Positions 48,042-56,909 of a stretch of 64,000 bases of DNA are shown in pieces. The DNA is from Kocuria marina (GTDB taxonomy: Bacteria > Actinomycetota > Actinomycetes > Actinomycetales > Micrococcaceae). The notes below the pieces were generated by a model. That model did not search any database and was not told where the DNA came from. It was given only the letters and a program-made list of their open reading frames with translations. Position numbers and translations under genes: made by a program. The first letter of the stretch is position 1. The number at the start of each line of letters is the position of its first letter. The stretch is from contig NZ_JROM01000058.1 of NCBI RefSeq assembly GCF_000786655.1, positions 62,001 through 126,000 on the forward strand, in the 5' to 3' direction.

Positions 48042-49184
48042 ATGAACCCGATCCGTCGACGCCGCAGCATCCGCACCTACCCGGCCACCTCCGAGACCTG
48101 CGCCATGCAGTCGCAGAGCACCGACCGCGCCCACGCGGGCCGCCGCCACCCCGGGCACCGCGACACCGGCGGCCCTGGCACCGGCCACCCCCACGATGAG
48201 GGTCACGACGCCTCCGGGACCCTCCCCGCAACCGCAGCCGGGACGTTCGAGGGACGGGTCCTGGACCGCCCCCACGAGGACGTGGCGGACCAGGGACTGG
48301 CCTTTGACCTCGGCACCCTGCTCAACCGGCGCCGGGCGCTGGGGATCCTGGGCGCCGGATCCGGTGTCATGCTGCTGGCTGCATGCGGCGGGACCTCGAC
48401 GGCGGGATCCCAGGGCGGGGCGACGTCGTCGACCCCCGCGAGCGCCAGCCCCTCACCCACCGCGACCCGGACCTACAGCACTGAGATGCCGCAGGAGACG
48501 GCGGGGCCGTACCCCGGGGACGGTTCCAATGGGCAGGACGTCCTGGAGGTCTCGGGCGTGGAACGCAGGGACATCACCACCAGCATCGGCGGGGGTGCCG
48601 CCGTGGATGGCGTAGCCATGACCCTGACCATGAACATCGTGGACATGGTCAAGGACAACGGACCCATGACGGGGGCAGCCGTCTATGTGTGGCATTGTGA
48701 TCCGGACGGCAACTACTCCATGTACTCGGACGGTGTCACGCAGGAGACCTACCTGCGCGGGGTGCAGGTGGTGGGCAAGGACGGCACCGTGACGTTCACG
48801 TCCGTGGTGCCCGGCTGCTACGCGGGACGCTGGCCGCACATCCACTTCGAGGTGTTCCCGGACATCGGCTCCATCACGGATGCGGGCAATGCCGTGCTGA
48901 CGTCGCAGATCGCGATCCCGCAGGCAATGGCCACCGCGGTCTACAAGGACTCCCGCTACCCGGACTCGGCGGCCAACATGTCCCGGGTGAGCCTCACGAG
49001 CGACAACGTCTTCTCCGACGGGACGGACATGCAGCTGCCCCGCGTGACGGGCGGCGTGTCCGGCGGGTACACCCTCACCATCGACGTACCCGTGGACACC
49101 AGCACCGCGCCGCAGAACGCCGCGGCACCCGGTGGTGGAGCCGGTCCGGGTGCCGCGGGCGGGGGTGGCGCTTCGGGTCAGTGA
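48042..49184 (+). CDS. Intradiol dioxygenase-like protein with twin-arginine/lipobox signal
   Basis: 380 residues. An N-terminal region of about 95 residues (His/Gly/Asp-rich at 20-60; then RVLDRPHEDVADQGLAFDLGTL) precedes LNRRRALGILGAGSGVMLLAACGG (about 93-116), a twin-arginine-like run with a lipobox cysteine. After a Ser/Thr/Pro linker comes the dioxygenase-like beta domain: ETAGPYPGDG (about 150), AAVYVWHCDPDGNYSMY (iron Tyr/His), PGCYAGRWPHIHFEVF (Tyr and two His). A Gly-rich tail follows. Likely exported; aromatic diol ring opening is inferred. AAGGAG precedes the ATG. Confidence 0.78.
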   Translation: MNPIRRRRSIRTYPATSETCAMQSQSTDRAHAGRRHPGHRDTGGPGTGHPHDEGHDASGTLPATAAGTFEGRVLDRPHEDVADQGLAFDLGTLLNRRRALGILGAGSGVMLLAACGGTSTAGSQGGATSSTPASASPSPTATRTYSTEMPQETAGPYPGDGSNGQDVLEVSGVERRDITTSIGGGAAVDGVAMTLTMNIVDMVKDNGPMTGAAVYVWHCDPDGNYSMYSDGVTQETYLRGVQVVGKDGTVTFTSVVPGCYAGRWPHIHFEVFPDIGSITDAGNAVLTSQIAIPQAMATAVYKDSRYPDSAANMSRVSLTSDNVFSDGTDMQLPRVTGGVSGGYTLTIDVPVDTSTAPQNAAAPGGGAGPGAAGGGGASGQ

Positions 49185-49214
49185 GACCGCGGACCGCCCC
49201 CCCGGCGGGACGGG

Positions 49215-50531
49215 TCAGGAGACCAGGCCGTAGACGATCCCGCTCACCGCGACCAACCCGGCCACCGTCACGAACACATTGGAGGCCTTGCCCCGGTACG
49301 GCGCGAGAGCCGGGATCCGATGGATGGCGTACATCGGCATGAGGTACAGGATCACGGCGATCACGGGCCCGGCGAGGGACTCGATCAGGGAGAGGATGCT
49401 CGGGTTCGCGATGGCCACGATCCAGCCGGTGATGAAGATGAACGCCGCCACGGCGGCCCGCAGGCGCTTGTCGGAGATCAGGGAACCGTCCCGGTCCACC
49501 ATGGAGCGCACGATGCCCACGGCACCTTCCGCGGCGCCCATGTAGTGCCCGAAGAACGACGACGCGATCGCCGCGAGCGCCACGGCCGGGCCCAGGTAGG
49601 CGATGAACGGGCTGCCGTGGCTGTTCGCCAGGTAGGACAACACGGGCAGGTTCTGGGTCTTGGCGGACTGCAGGCCCATGGGCCCCAGCGCGAGCACGCA
49701 CGACCACACGAACCCCATGGTGAACACCACGAGCAGCAGGGTGCTGCGCCGCAGCACCACGGAGGCACGTTCGCTCGCGCGGGGTCCGTAGGTGTGCTTC
49801 ATGCTCACGGAGAACTGGGAGATGGCCGGGGAGTGGTTGAACGCGAAGACGAGCACCGGGATCACGAGCCACAGGGACAGCAGGAGGTTCCCCGCGGAGG
49901 GGACACCGTGGAACACGGAGAAGTCCCAGGACGGGATCAGGTAGAGGGTCACGCCCAACAGGATCAGGATCAGCGGGTACACGAGCCACTGGGTGATGAT
50001 CAGCATGATGCGCTGACCGGCCAGCATCACGAGCATGAGCAGGGCCACGAGCGCACCCGAGAGCAGCCAGCGCGGCGGGGACTGCAGGCCCAGCTGGTTC
50101 ACCAGGAGGCTGTCCACGGTGTTGGTGATCCCCACCGCGTAGATCAGCACGATCGGGTACACCGCCAGGAAGTACAGCACGGTGATCAGGCGCCCCGCGC
50201 CCTCCCCGAAGTTCGTGCGGGCCACCACCGTGATGTCCGCGCGCGGCTCGGGGGACGCGCACACGAACCGGGACAGGGCCCTGTGGGAGAAGTAGGTCAT
50301 GGGCCCGATCAGTACGGTCACGATCAGCAGCGGCCACAGTCCCCCCAGCCCCGCATTGATGGGGAGGAACAGGACCCCGGCGCCCACGGCCGTCCCGAAC
50401 AGCGAGACGGACCAGTTGGTCTCCAGGCGCCGATGCACCGGTTCCTGTGCGCGGGGGTCGGGGTGTGCGGCGGGTGGCGCCGCGTCGGTGGACTGTGTGA
50501 TGGACGTGCTTCCGGTACGGTGCGGCACCAT
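49215..50531 (-). CDS. HAAAP-family serine/aromatic amino-acid transporter (SdaC-like)
   Basis: 438 residues with eleven membrane helices. NWSVSLFGTAVGAGVLFLPINAGLGGLWPL (about 39-68) is the SdaC/TdcC opening; VFAFNHSPAISQFSVSMKHTYG (about 228-249) and PVLSYLANSHGSPFIAYLGP are also characteristic. Proton-coupled uptake of serine, threonine or aromatic amino acids is expected. Hydrophilic leader of about 35 residues. Convergent with the dioxygenase-like gene with 30 bp between. Confidence 0.85.
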   Translation of the reverse strand: MVPHRTGSTSITQSTDAAPPAAHPDPRAQEPVHRRLETNWSVSLFGTAVGAGVLFLPINAGLGGLWPLLIVTVLIGPMTYFSHRALSRFVCASPEPRADITVVARTNFGEGAGRLITVLYFLAVYPIVLIYAVGITNTVDSLLVNQLGLQSPPRWLLSGALVALLMLVMLAGQRIMLIITQWLVYPLILILLGVTLYLIPSWDFSVFHGVPSAGNLLLSLWLVIPVLVFAFNHSPAISQFSVSMKHTYGPRASERASVVLRRSTLLLVVFTMGFVWSCVLALGPMGLQSAKTQNLPVLSYLANSHGSPFIAYLGPAVALAAIASSFFGHYMGAAEGAVGIVRSMVDRDGSLISDKRLRAAVAAFIFITGWIVAIANPSILSLIESLAGPVIAVILYLMPMYAIHRIPALAPYRGKASNVFVTVAGLVAVSGIVYGLVS

Positions 50532-50678
50532 GATCTCCGGGGTGTCGGGGATGGGGGGCGGGTCGTCGTGTGACCCGGGCCATAGGTATACGCGAGTTAC
50601 CTGAGTTGTTCAACAATCCCCGACCCCCGGCGCGGCGCGACGTCGCTCGGGAACCGTACGCGGCGTCGTCGTCCGCCG

Positions 50679-51701
50679 TCAGGGCGTGAGCAGGACCTTG
50701 ACGGCCTTGCGCTCGTCCATGGCCCGGTAACCCTGGGCGGCGTCCTCGAGCGGGAGGGTCATGTCGAAGACCTTGCCCGGGTCGATGGTGCGGTCCATGA
50801 TCAACCGGATCAGCTCCGGCAGGTACCGGCGCACCGGGGCGGGACCGCCGTGCAGGTGTACGAGGCCGCCGAAGAGGTCGCGCCCCGGGAGTTTCACGTC
50901 GAAGGACAGGCCCACGAACCCCACGTGCCCTCCGGGGCGGGTGGAGTGGATGGCCTGCATCATGGATTCCTGGGTGCCCACCGCTTCGATCACGCTGTGT
51001 GCGCCCAGCCCGTCGGTGAGTTCCTTGATCTTGGCCACGCCCTCGTCCCCGCGTTCGACGACGACGTCCGTGGCGCCGAACTCCCGGGCGAGCTTCTGCC
51101 GGGACTCGTGGCGGCTCATCGCGATGATGCGTTCGGCGCCCATCTGCCGCGCGGCCAGGACGCCCATGAGGCCGACGGCGCCGTCCCCCACGACCGCGAC
51201 GGTCCTACCGGGGCCTGCCTGGGCGGCGTCTGCGGCGAACCACCCGGTGCCAAGCACGTCGGAGGCCGTGAGCAGGGAGGGGACCAGATCGGCGTCGGGC
51301 TGCCCGTCCGTGGCGACGAGCGTGCCGTCCGCGAGCGGGGTGCGCGCGTACTGCGCCTGCGTGCCGATCTCCCCGCCCACGCCCATGCCGTTGACGCAGC
51401 GGGACTGGTAGCCGGCGGTGCAGATGGGGCACGTGTTGTCGGAGATCATAAAGGAGCCGACCACGAAGTCACCGGGCGCGACCGTGGTGACCTGATCGCC
51501 GATCTGCTCCACGACACCCACGTACTCGTGGCCCATGAAGCTGCGATTGCCCTCCGGGGCACCGCGGTACGGCCACAGGTCCGAGCCGCACACGCACGCG
51601 GCCACCACCTTGATGATCGCATCGGTGGGTTCCTGGATGACGGGGTCGTCACGGTCCTCCACTCGAACGTCCCCGGCTCCGTACATCACTACACCGCGCA
51701 T
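50679..51701 (-). CDS. Zinc-dependent alcohol dehydrogenase family protein
   Basis: Medium-chain dehydrogenase, 340 residues from ATG 51701 (GGAGG upstream). CVCGSDLWPYRG (catalytic Zn Cys), GHEYVGVVEQIG (Zn His/Glu), and VAVVGDGAVGLMGVLAARQMGAERIIAMSRHESR (NAD(P) site). The structural zinc loop (CPICTAGYQSRCVNG) retains three cysteines. Resembles actinobacterial threonine/formaldehyde-type dehydrogenases but the substrate is open. Divergent from the OhrR-like regulator, which might control it. Confidence 0.85.
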   Translation of the reverse strand: MRGVVMYGAGDVRVEDRDDPVIQEPTDAIIKVVAACVCGSDLWPYRGAPEGNRSFMGHEYVGVVEQIGDQVTTVAPGDFVVGSFMISDNTCPICTAGYQSRCVNGMGVGGEIGTQAQYARTPLADGTLVATDGQPDADLVPSLLTASDVLGTGWFAADAAQAGPGRTVAVVGDGAVGLMGVLAARQMGAERIIAMSRHESRQKLAREFGATDVVVERGDEGVAKIKELTDGLGAHSVIEAVGTQESMMQAIHSTRPGGHVGFVGLSFDVKLPGRDLFGGLVHLHGGPAPVRRYLPELIRLIMDRTIDPGKVFDMTLPLEDAAQGYRAMDERKAVKVLLTP

Positions 51702-51885
51702 GGCAGATCCCTCCTGGGATGGCTTCAGAGTCCTTCGGATGACTCGTGTCTCATGACTTGTGGTGCGTGTCAGCGTACTCCTGTGCTCAGTCACCCGTTG
51801 GTGCACAACTGAGTTGCGGACGGCAATCTTGGCCACACTCGGTAAAACCCGTGAGCCCCCGCAACGCGTCCCGTAGCATGAGCCC

Positions 51886-52311
51886 ATGGAACCCGATCTC
51901 CGCCTGGACACGCAGCTGTGCTTCGCGTTGTACTCGGCCTCCCGCAAGGTCACCAGCGCGTACCGGGAACCCCTCAAGGACATGGGACTGACCTACCCCC
52001 AGTACCTCGTGCTGCTCGTGCTGTGGGAGAACGACCACCGCAAGGTCAACCAACTGGGCGAGGCCCTCATGCTCGACAGCGGCACCCTCTCCCCCCTGCT
52101 GCGCCGGATGGAGGCCGCGGGTTTCGTGACCCGCCGCCGTTCCGACGAGGACGAACGATCGGTCGTCATCTCTCTCACGGACAAGGGTCGGGGCCTCGAG
52201 AAGCCCGCCGCCGGTATGCAGGAGGACCTGCTCGACAGCCTGGAGATGAGCAAGCGGGACCGGCTGTTGCTGCACGATCTGGCGCAGAAGCTGTGCCGGA
52301 GGTTGCCGTAG
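51886..52311 (+). CDS. ohrR: MarR-family peroxide-sensing repressor, OhrR-like
   Basis: 141 residues. The opening LRLDTQLCFALYSASRKVTSAYR carries the peroxidatic cysteine C12 of OhrR; LTYPQYLVLLVLWENDHRKVNQLGEALMLDSGTLSPLLRRMEAAGFVTRRRSDEDERSV-type winged helix follows (shown in part; about 39-95). OhrR is inactivated when organic hydroperoxides oxidise this cysteine. The usual neighbour ohr is 10.7 kb away and has a palindromic operator. In the divergent region to the dehydrogenase, CTCAGT and ACTGAG (51786-51813) form an inverted repeat. Confidence 0.88.
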   Translation: MEPDLRLDTQLCFALYSASRKVTSAYREPLKDMGLTYPQYLVLLVLWENDHRKVNQLGEALMLDSGTLSPLLRRMEAAGFVTRRRSDEDERSVVISLTDKGRGLEKPAAGMQEDLLDSLEMSKRDRLLLHDLAQKLCRRLP

Positions 52312-52366
52312 GGCGCTTCTCGGTCGCGGTGAGGTGTCGCGGGTGGTCCTGACCCGTTCGCCCCAC

Positions 52367-52459
52367 GACACCTCCGCCTGCCGTTGTGGCACGTCCGCCT
52401 GCCGGCCCGGCACCCTCGCCTACCGTCGCGGCACCTCGCGCTACTGCCGCGGCAACTCG
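52367..52459. repeat. Degenerate 21-bp tandem repeat
   Basis: About four and a half units with period 21, each beginning GRCAC and containing CGCCT-like sequence (unit starts 52367, 52388, 52409, 52430, 52451). It fills the gap between the convergent OhrR gene and the permease and runs into the permease's last codons. Confidence 0.65.
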
Positions 52460-53901
52460 ATGAGGGCCGTGTGGTCGTCCAGTTCCGGGCGACGTCGACC
52501 GTGGCCCCGCACGAACAGCGCGTAGCCGACGGCGAGGAGAACGAGCCACACCGCCCCGACCACGAAGGCCACCCGCGTGTCGGGGAACCAGGCGAGCAAC
52601 ACGGTCACCGCGATGAGCATGCCCGTGGCGGCCCAGGAAGCCACGGGCCACAACGGCACGCGGAACTCCGACTCCGGCCGGTTCTTCTGCTTGATCTCAC
52701 GGCGCATGGCGATGTGGGACAGCAGGATCATGAGCCACACGAACACCGTGGCGAACGTGGCGATCGACGCGATGATCAAGAACACGTCCTCGGGGATCAC
52801 GGCGTTGAGAACGGCTCCGATCGCCAGCGCGACGGCCATGACCACCACGGTCAACCAGGGAACCCCGTTACGGGACACCTTCATGAAGGCCCGAGGAGCC
52901 TGCCCCTGCTCCGCGAGTCCGAACAGCATGCGGCCGGCCCCGAAGGTGTCCGCGTTGATCGCGGAGATGGCCGCCACGATCACCACGATGTTGAGGATGG
53001 TCGGTGCCGCGGGGATCCCGAGCGCGGAGAAGATCTGCACGAACGGGCTCGCCTCACCGGTGATCTGGGTCCACGGGACCAGGGACATGATGACGACCAT
53101 CGTGCCCACGTAGAACAGGAGGATGCGCGCGGGGACGGCATTGACCGCCCGGGGGATGGAACGTTTGGGATCCCCCGCTTCCCCCGCGGTGATGCCGATG
53201 GTCTCGATGCCTCCGAAGGCGAACACCACCACGGCCAGCGCGGCCAGCAGGCCCGCCACGCCGGTGGGCATGAACCCCCCGTGCGCGACGAGGTTGCCCA
53301 CGCCCGCGGATTCCCCCGGGGCGAAGGACACGCCGATGACCATCAGCACGATCCCGCCGGTGATCATGGCCAGGATGGCACCGACCTTCACGATGGTGAG
53401 CCAGAACTCCAGCTCACCGAAGATCTTGACGTTACGGGTGTTGATCGCGGCGATGAACAGGATCACGGCGCTGACCCAGATCCAGCGCGGGGTGTCCGGG
53501 AACCAGAAGCCCATGTACACACCGAACGCGGTGACGTCCGCGATGGCCACCACGATCATCTCGAAGACGAACGTCCACCCCGTCACGAATCCGGCGAAGG
53601 GTCCCAGGTAGCGCGCGGCGTACTGCCCGAAGGAACCCGGCACGGGGTGACGGACCGCCATCTCACCGAGCGCTCGCATGACCATGTACACGGCCGCGCC
53701 CGCCAGGAGGTAGGCGAGGATCACCGCAGGCCCGGCCTTCTGGATGGCCGTCGCGGAACCGTAGAACAGACCCGTGCCGATCGCCGATCCCAGGGCGATG
53801 AACTGGATGTGGCGCATGTTCAGCCCACGGGACAGGGCCGGGCCGCGCTCGCCCGTGTCGGAGGAACGCCCGGCGGGTGGAACGGTGGTGGTCCTACGCA
53901 T
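52441..53901 (-). CDS. Amino-acid permease (APC/AAT family), probable histidine permease
   Basis: 486 residues with twelve hydrophobic segments. [38 protein letters not shown] (about 23-60) and [23 protein letters not shown] (about 78-100) identify the AAT group (ProY, HutT, AroP). Its ATG overlaps the last codons of hutG by 8 bp, so it is co-expressed with the histidine pathway, which makes histidine the likeliest substrate (inference from context). Confidence 0.86.
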   Translation of the reverse strand: MRRTTTVPPAGRSSDTGERGPALSRGLNMRHIQFIALGSAIGTGLFYGSATAIQKAGPAVILAYLLAGAAVYMVMRALGEMAVRHPVPGSFGQYAARYLGPFAGFVTGWTFVFEMIVVAIADVTAFGVYMGFWFPDTPRWIWVSAVILFIAAINTRNVKIFGELEFWLTIVKVGAILAMITGGIVLMVIGVSFAPGESAGVGNLVAHGGFMPTGVAGLLAALAVVVFAFGGIETIGITAGEAGDPKRSIPRAVNAVPARILLFYVGTMVVIMSLVPWTQITGEASPFVQIFSALGIPAAPTILNIVVIVAAISAINADTFGAGRMLFGLAEQGQAPRAFMKVSRNGVPWLTVVVMAVALAIGAVLNAVIPEDVFLIIASIATFATVFVWLMILLSHIAMRREIKQKNRPESEFRVPLWPVASWAATGMLIAVTVLLAWFPDTRVAFVVGAVWLVLLAVGYALFVRGHGRRRPELDDHTALIELPRQ

Positions 53902-54907
53902 GATCGTCTCCCGAGTTCTCGTGGTTGAGTGCGTCGCACGGTGCCGTCACGGCGTCGTGGACGAGTGTGGTGATCAGCCGAGCGGCGGTGCGCGCGGTGC
54001 GCCCGTCCACATCGAGTGCCGGTAGCAGTTCGACCACGTCCACCAGCGCGAGCTTCCCGCTACGGGCCACGCGCCGGCAGATCTCCTGGATGACCTCCAG
54101 GGACACCCCGTATCCCGCGGGCGCACTGACACCCGGGGCCACGGCAGCGGGGAGCACGTCCAGGTCGATGCTCAGGTGCACGGCGTCCACGCGAGCGAGC
54201 ATGCGGTCCACGGTTTCCAGCACGCCGTCCAGGTTCCGGAGGGAGCACTGTTCGTCCGTGAGGTACTCGACCCCCAGCTCCCCGGCCGTGCGGAACAGCA
54301 CCCCGGTGTTGTTGGGTTCGCTGATCCCCAGCACCGTGTAGTCGAACTCCCGCCCGGCGGCCTGATCCGCACGGGCCATCTGCAGGAACGGCGTGCCGGA
54401 GGACGGTTCGTCCGCGTCTCGCAGGTCGAAGTGCGCGTCCAGGTTCAGCACGCCCACGTGCTTGCCGGCGAGGCGCTGACTGCGGGTGCGGCCCAGGTAA
54501 CTGCCCCACGCGGTGTCGTGCCCACCGCCCAGGACCACCACGGGATGGCCCGTGTCCAGCAGGGCCGCCACGCTGTGGCCCAGGGTGTCCTGACCGTCCT
54601 CGAGATCCCGGTCCGGGACCAACACGGTCCCCGCGTCGTGCACCACGAAGTCCGCGTGCAGGGCCAGCGGGGCGAGCGCGGCTCGCAGCGCGTCGGGGCC
54701 TTTCGACGCTCCCACCCGGCCCTTGTTCCGGCGCACGCCTTCGTCGCACGAGAAACCGATGAGCTCGACGCCGGACGCGTCCTTCCCGGCGGACGTCGCC
54801 GCGTCGTCGGCGATCCTCTGGTGCCAACGCGCGTGCTCGGGGGTGTCACCGTCGGTCCTGCCGCGCCACACGGAGGGGTCCGGTGGTGTGATTCGGGTGC
54901 TCGTCAT
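53894..54907 (-). CDS. hutG: Formimidoylglutamase
   Basis: Ureohydrolase-fold enzyme of 337 residues. Hydrolyses N-formimidoyl-glutamate to glutamate and formamide, last step of the HutG-type pathway. Manganese-ligand motifs: [16 protein letters not shown] (about 146-161), [21 protein letters not shown] (about 176-196, DAHFD) and [21 protein letters not shown] (SxDxDxxDPxxAP-like). ATG 54907 has AAGGA upstream. Divergent from hutR with a palindromic operator between. Family includes arginase and agmatinase, but the setting fixes HutG. Confidence 0.9.
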   Translation of the reverse strand: MTSTRITPPDPSVWRGRTDGDTPEHARWHQRIADDAATSAGKDASGVELIGFSCDEGVRRNKGRVGASKGPDALRAALAPLALHADFVVHDAGTVLVPDRDLEDGQDTLGHSVAALLDTGHPVVVLGGGHDTAWGSYLGRTRSQRLAGKHVGVLNLDAHFDLRDADEPSSGTPFLQMARADQAAGREFDYTVLGISEPNNTGVLFRTAGELGVEYLTDEQCSLRNLDGVLETVDRMLARVDAVHLSIDLDVLPAAVAPGVSAPAGYGVSLEVIQEICRRVARSGKLALVDVVELLPALDVDGRTARTAARLITTLVHDAVTAPCDALNHENSGDDHA

Positions 54908-55029
54908 GCAGCGTCCTTCCCCGCGATGCCACCCGCCAGGCGCAACGCAGTGTTCGCGTGTGATCTGAATTACGATTCCCTCCACCCAAGCCCACCACCG
55001 GGAATCACGGGGTACTCGCGGAACAGATA

Positions 55030-55049
55030 TTGTCTGGTATTCCAGACAA
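55030..55049. promoter_or_regulatory. HutR-type operator between hutG and hutR
   Basis: TTGTCTGGTATTCCAGACAA: eight-base arms, four-base centre, perfect. The core TCTGGTATTCCAGA closely fits the HutR motif recalled from C. glutamicum (TCTGwwATwCCAGA). Placed to serve both hutG and hutR. Confidence 0.8.
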
Positions 55050-55085
55050 GACGTTGAGAAGCCTCACCACCGGAAGGGGAGCCCT

Positions 55086-55871
55086 ATGGCCGGAACCAAG
55101 GTGCCCGCAGCCCAGAACACACTGCGGATCCTGCGCTTCCTGGCCTCACGCCGGGGCCCGGTGTCCGCGTCGTCGATCGCCACGGCCCTGGAGCTGCCCC
55201 GCTCCTCCGTGTACCACCTGCTCACGGTCATGACGGAGCAGGGGTTCGTGGTGCACCTGCCCGAGGAGCGGCTGTACGGGCTGGGGATCGCGGCCTTCGA
55301 GCTCTCCTCCGCCTACACCCGGCAGGACCCCATGGCGCGACTGGGTGAGCCGCTGCTGCGTTCGCTCGTGGACACCGTGGGCGAGAACGCACACCTGGCC
55401 GTCATGCACGGCCGGGACGTCGTCTACGTGGTCGAGGAGCGGGCGCCGTACAAACCGTCGCTCGTGACCAATGTGGGCGTGCGCGTCCCGGCGCACCTCA
55501 CGGCCAGCGGGCGCTCGATGCTGGCCGATCTGCCCGCCGCCCAGGTGCGGGCGCTCTACCCGGATCGGGCATCGTTCGCCTCCCGCTGGGAGAGCACGGT
55601 CATCACGACACCGACCCAGCTGCGCGCCGAGCTGGAGCGCACACGCGCCCGCGGCTGGGCCGTCGAGGAAGGGGATGTGACGCCGAACTTCGCCTCCGTG
55701 GCGGTTGCCGCGCACGATCACCGCGGCCTCCCGGTGGCCGCCGTGACCCTCACCTTCCTGGGCCACCGCACGGACGAGGACCGCCGGGCGGAGCTGGTCG
55801 CACAATTACGGCGCACCGCGGACACACTGACCAGGCGATTGCACGGGGCGGCACCGGCGACGGACCACTGA
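55086..55871 (+). CDS. hutR: IclR-family regulator of histidine utilisation
   Basis: 261 residues: winged HTH (about 8-65, NTLRILRFLASRRGPVSASSIATALELPRSSVYHLL) and IclR effector domain (about 85-255, NAHLAVMHGRDVVYVVEE onwards). GGAAGGGGAG precedes the ATG. Location between the two hut transcription units, and the palindrome repeated before hutU, support control of the hut genes in response to histidine or urocanate. Whether it activates or represses is not visible. Confidence 0.87.
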   Translation: MAGTKVPAAQNTLRILRFLASRRGPVSASSIATALELPRSSVYHLLTVMTEQGFVVHLPEERLYGLGIAAFELSSAYTRQDPMARLGEPLLRSLVDTVGENAHLAVMHGRDVVYVVEERAPYKPSLVTNVGVRVPAHLTASGRSMLADLPAAQVRALYPDRASFASRWESTVITTPTQLRAELERTRARGWAVEEGDVTPNFASVAVAAHDHRGLPVAAVTLTFLGHRTDEDRRAELVAQLRRTADTLTRRLHGAAPATDH

Positions 55872-55985
55872 CCGTCGGCGGGCATGCGTCGGTGCCCCCG
55901 GCCGCAGCCACGTCCCCTCGCGACCGTGGAGGGACCGGGAAATGGCTCTGGTACTTCGTCGCCCTAATCGACAAGAATTACTCCC

Positions 55986-56747
55986 ATGGTCATGTCACTG
56001 TTGTGGGGTTTCGTCGCCGCCGTCTCGCTGTTCATCGGCGCTGTCCTGGGCGTGCTTCGGAAGTGGCCCGACCGCCTCGTGGGATCGGTGCTCGCCTTCG
56101 GCGGCGGCGCGTTGATCGCCAGCATCTCCTTCGAACTCGCGGAGGAGGGTCTCAGCACCGGCGGCCCGGTCGCGGTGGGAGTGGGATTGGCGATCGGCGC
56201 GTTGGTCTACTTCACCGCCAACAAGATCGTGGAGAACGCCGGTACAAGTGGTTCCATGCACGGCCTGTTCCACCACCGGACCACCACGTCCTCATCCCGC
56301 GGACAACGCAGGGCCGCCGGCGGTACGTCCCTGGCGTTGGGTGCCTTCCTCGACGGGATCCCCGAACAAGCCGTTCTGGGGATCGGCCTGGCGGCCGGGG
56401 AGGGAGTCAGCGTGGCATTGCTCATCGCGATCTTCGTCTCCAACCTGCCCGAAGCCATCGGCTCCGCCAGTGACATGCGTTCCTCCGGCACCCCTCGCTC
56501 GAAGATCCTGCTGCTCTGGGCGGGGGTCACCGCGGTGTGCGCCCTGGCCACCCTGGGCGGCTTCCTCGCCGCGGACCTGGCCACGGGGTCGCTGCGGGCA
56601 GCGGTCAACGGTTTCGCCGCCGGCGCGCTGTTGGTCATGCTCACCGATTCGCTCGTACCGGAAGCGCGCGAGAAGGCCGGGGAGCTGGCCGGGTTGATCA
56701 CCGTTCTGGGCTTCGCCCTCGCGGCCGGGCTGTCCCTGCTGAGCTGA
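55986..56747 (+). CDS. ZIP-family metal transporter
   Basis: 253 residues, about eight membrane helices. SVLAFGGGALIASISFELAEEG (about 36-57) and GAFLDGIPEQAVLGIGLAAGEG (about 118-139; conserved H/N/P-E metal site replaced by D-G-I-P-E) belong to the ZIP/GufA group. The loop HGLFHHRTTTSSSRGQRR carries metal-binding histidines. It lies between hutR and hutU; HutI and HutG are metalloenzymes, so a supply role is possible but unproven. Confidence 0.78.
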   Translation: MVMSLLWGFVAAVSLFIGAVLGVLRKWPDRLVGSVLAFGGGALIASISFELAEEGLSTGGPVAVGVGLAIGALVYFTANKIVENAGTSGSMHGLFHHRTTTSSSRGQRRAAGGTSLALGAFLDGIPEQAVLGIGLAAGEGVSVALLIAIFVSNLPEAIGSASDMRSSGTPRSKILLLWAGVTAVCALATLGGFLAADLATGSLRAAVNGFAAGALLVMLTDSLVPEAREKAGELAGLITVLGFALAAGLSLLS

Positions 56748-56786
56748 CCCTCCCGCCGACGGCGGTGGTTCCCAGGGAACCCGGGC

Positions 56787-56802
56787 GTCTGGTATCCCAG
56801 AC
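56787..56802. promoter_or_regulatory. HutR-type operator upstream of hutU
   Basis: GTCTGGTATCCCAGAC: arms GTCTGG and CCAGAC around TATC. Same motif as at 55030-55049 with one centre change. Lies about 110 bases before the hutU start. Confidence 0.78.
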
Positions 56803-56909
56803 ACAACCCCTTCCAGGGCCCGTGATCGGCATCACTGTCCGTGGTGCCATGGATGCATTCCCCGTCCGCGCCGCAAGGTCCGGACCGATTCGCCCCTGGA
56901 GGAGCACCC

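Noticed and set aside
49320-50573. A 417-codon plus-strand frame opposite the SdaC-like transporter
   Set aside because: Low-complexity His/Gln/Glu composition typical of an antisense shadow of membrane-protein codons.
52334-52525. Small plus-strand gene reading through the 21-bp repeat
   Set aside because: It encodes a Cys/Arg/Gly heptad only because the repeat period is a multiple of three; it overlaps the permease and has no family or conserved context.
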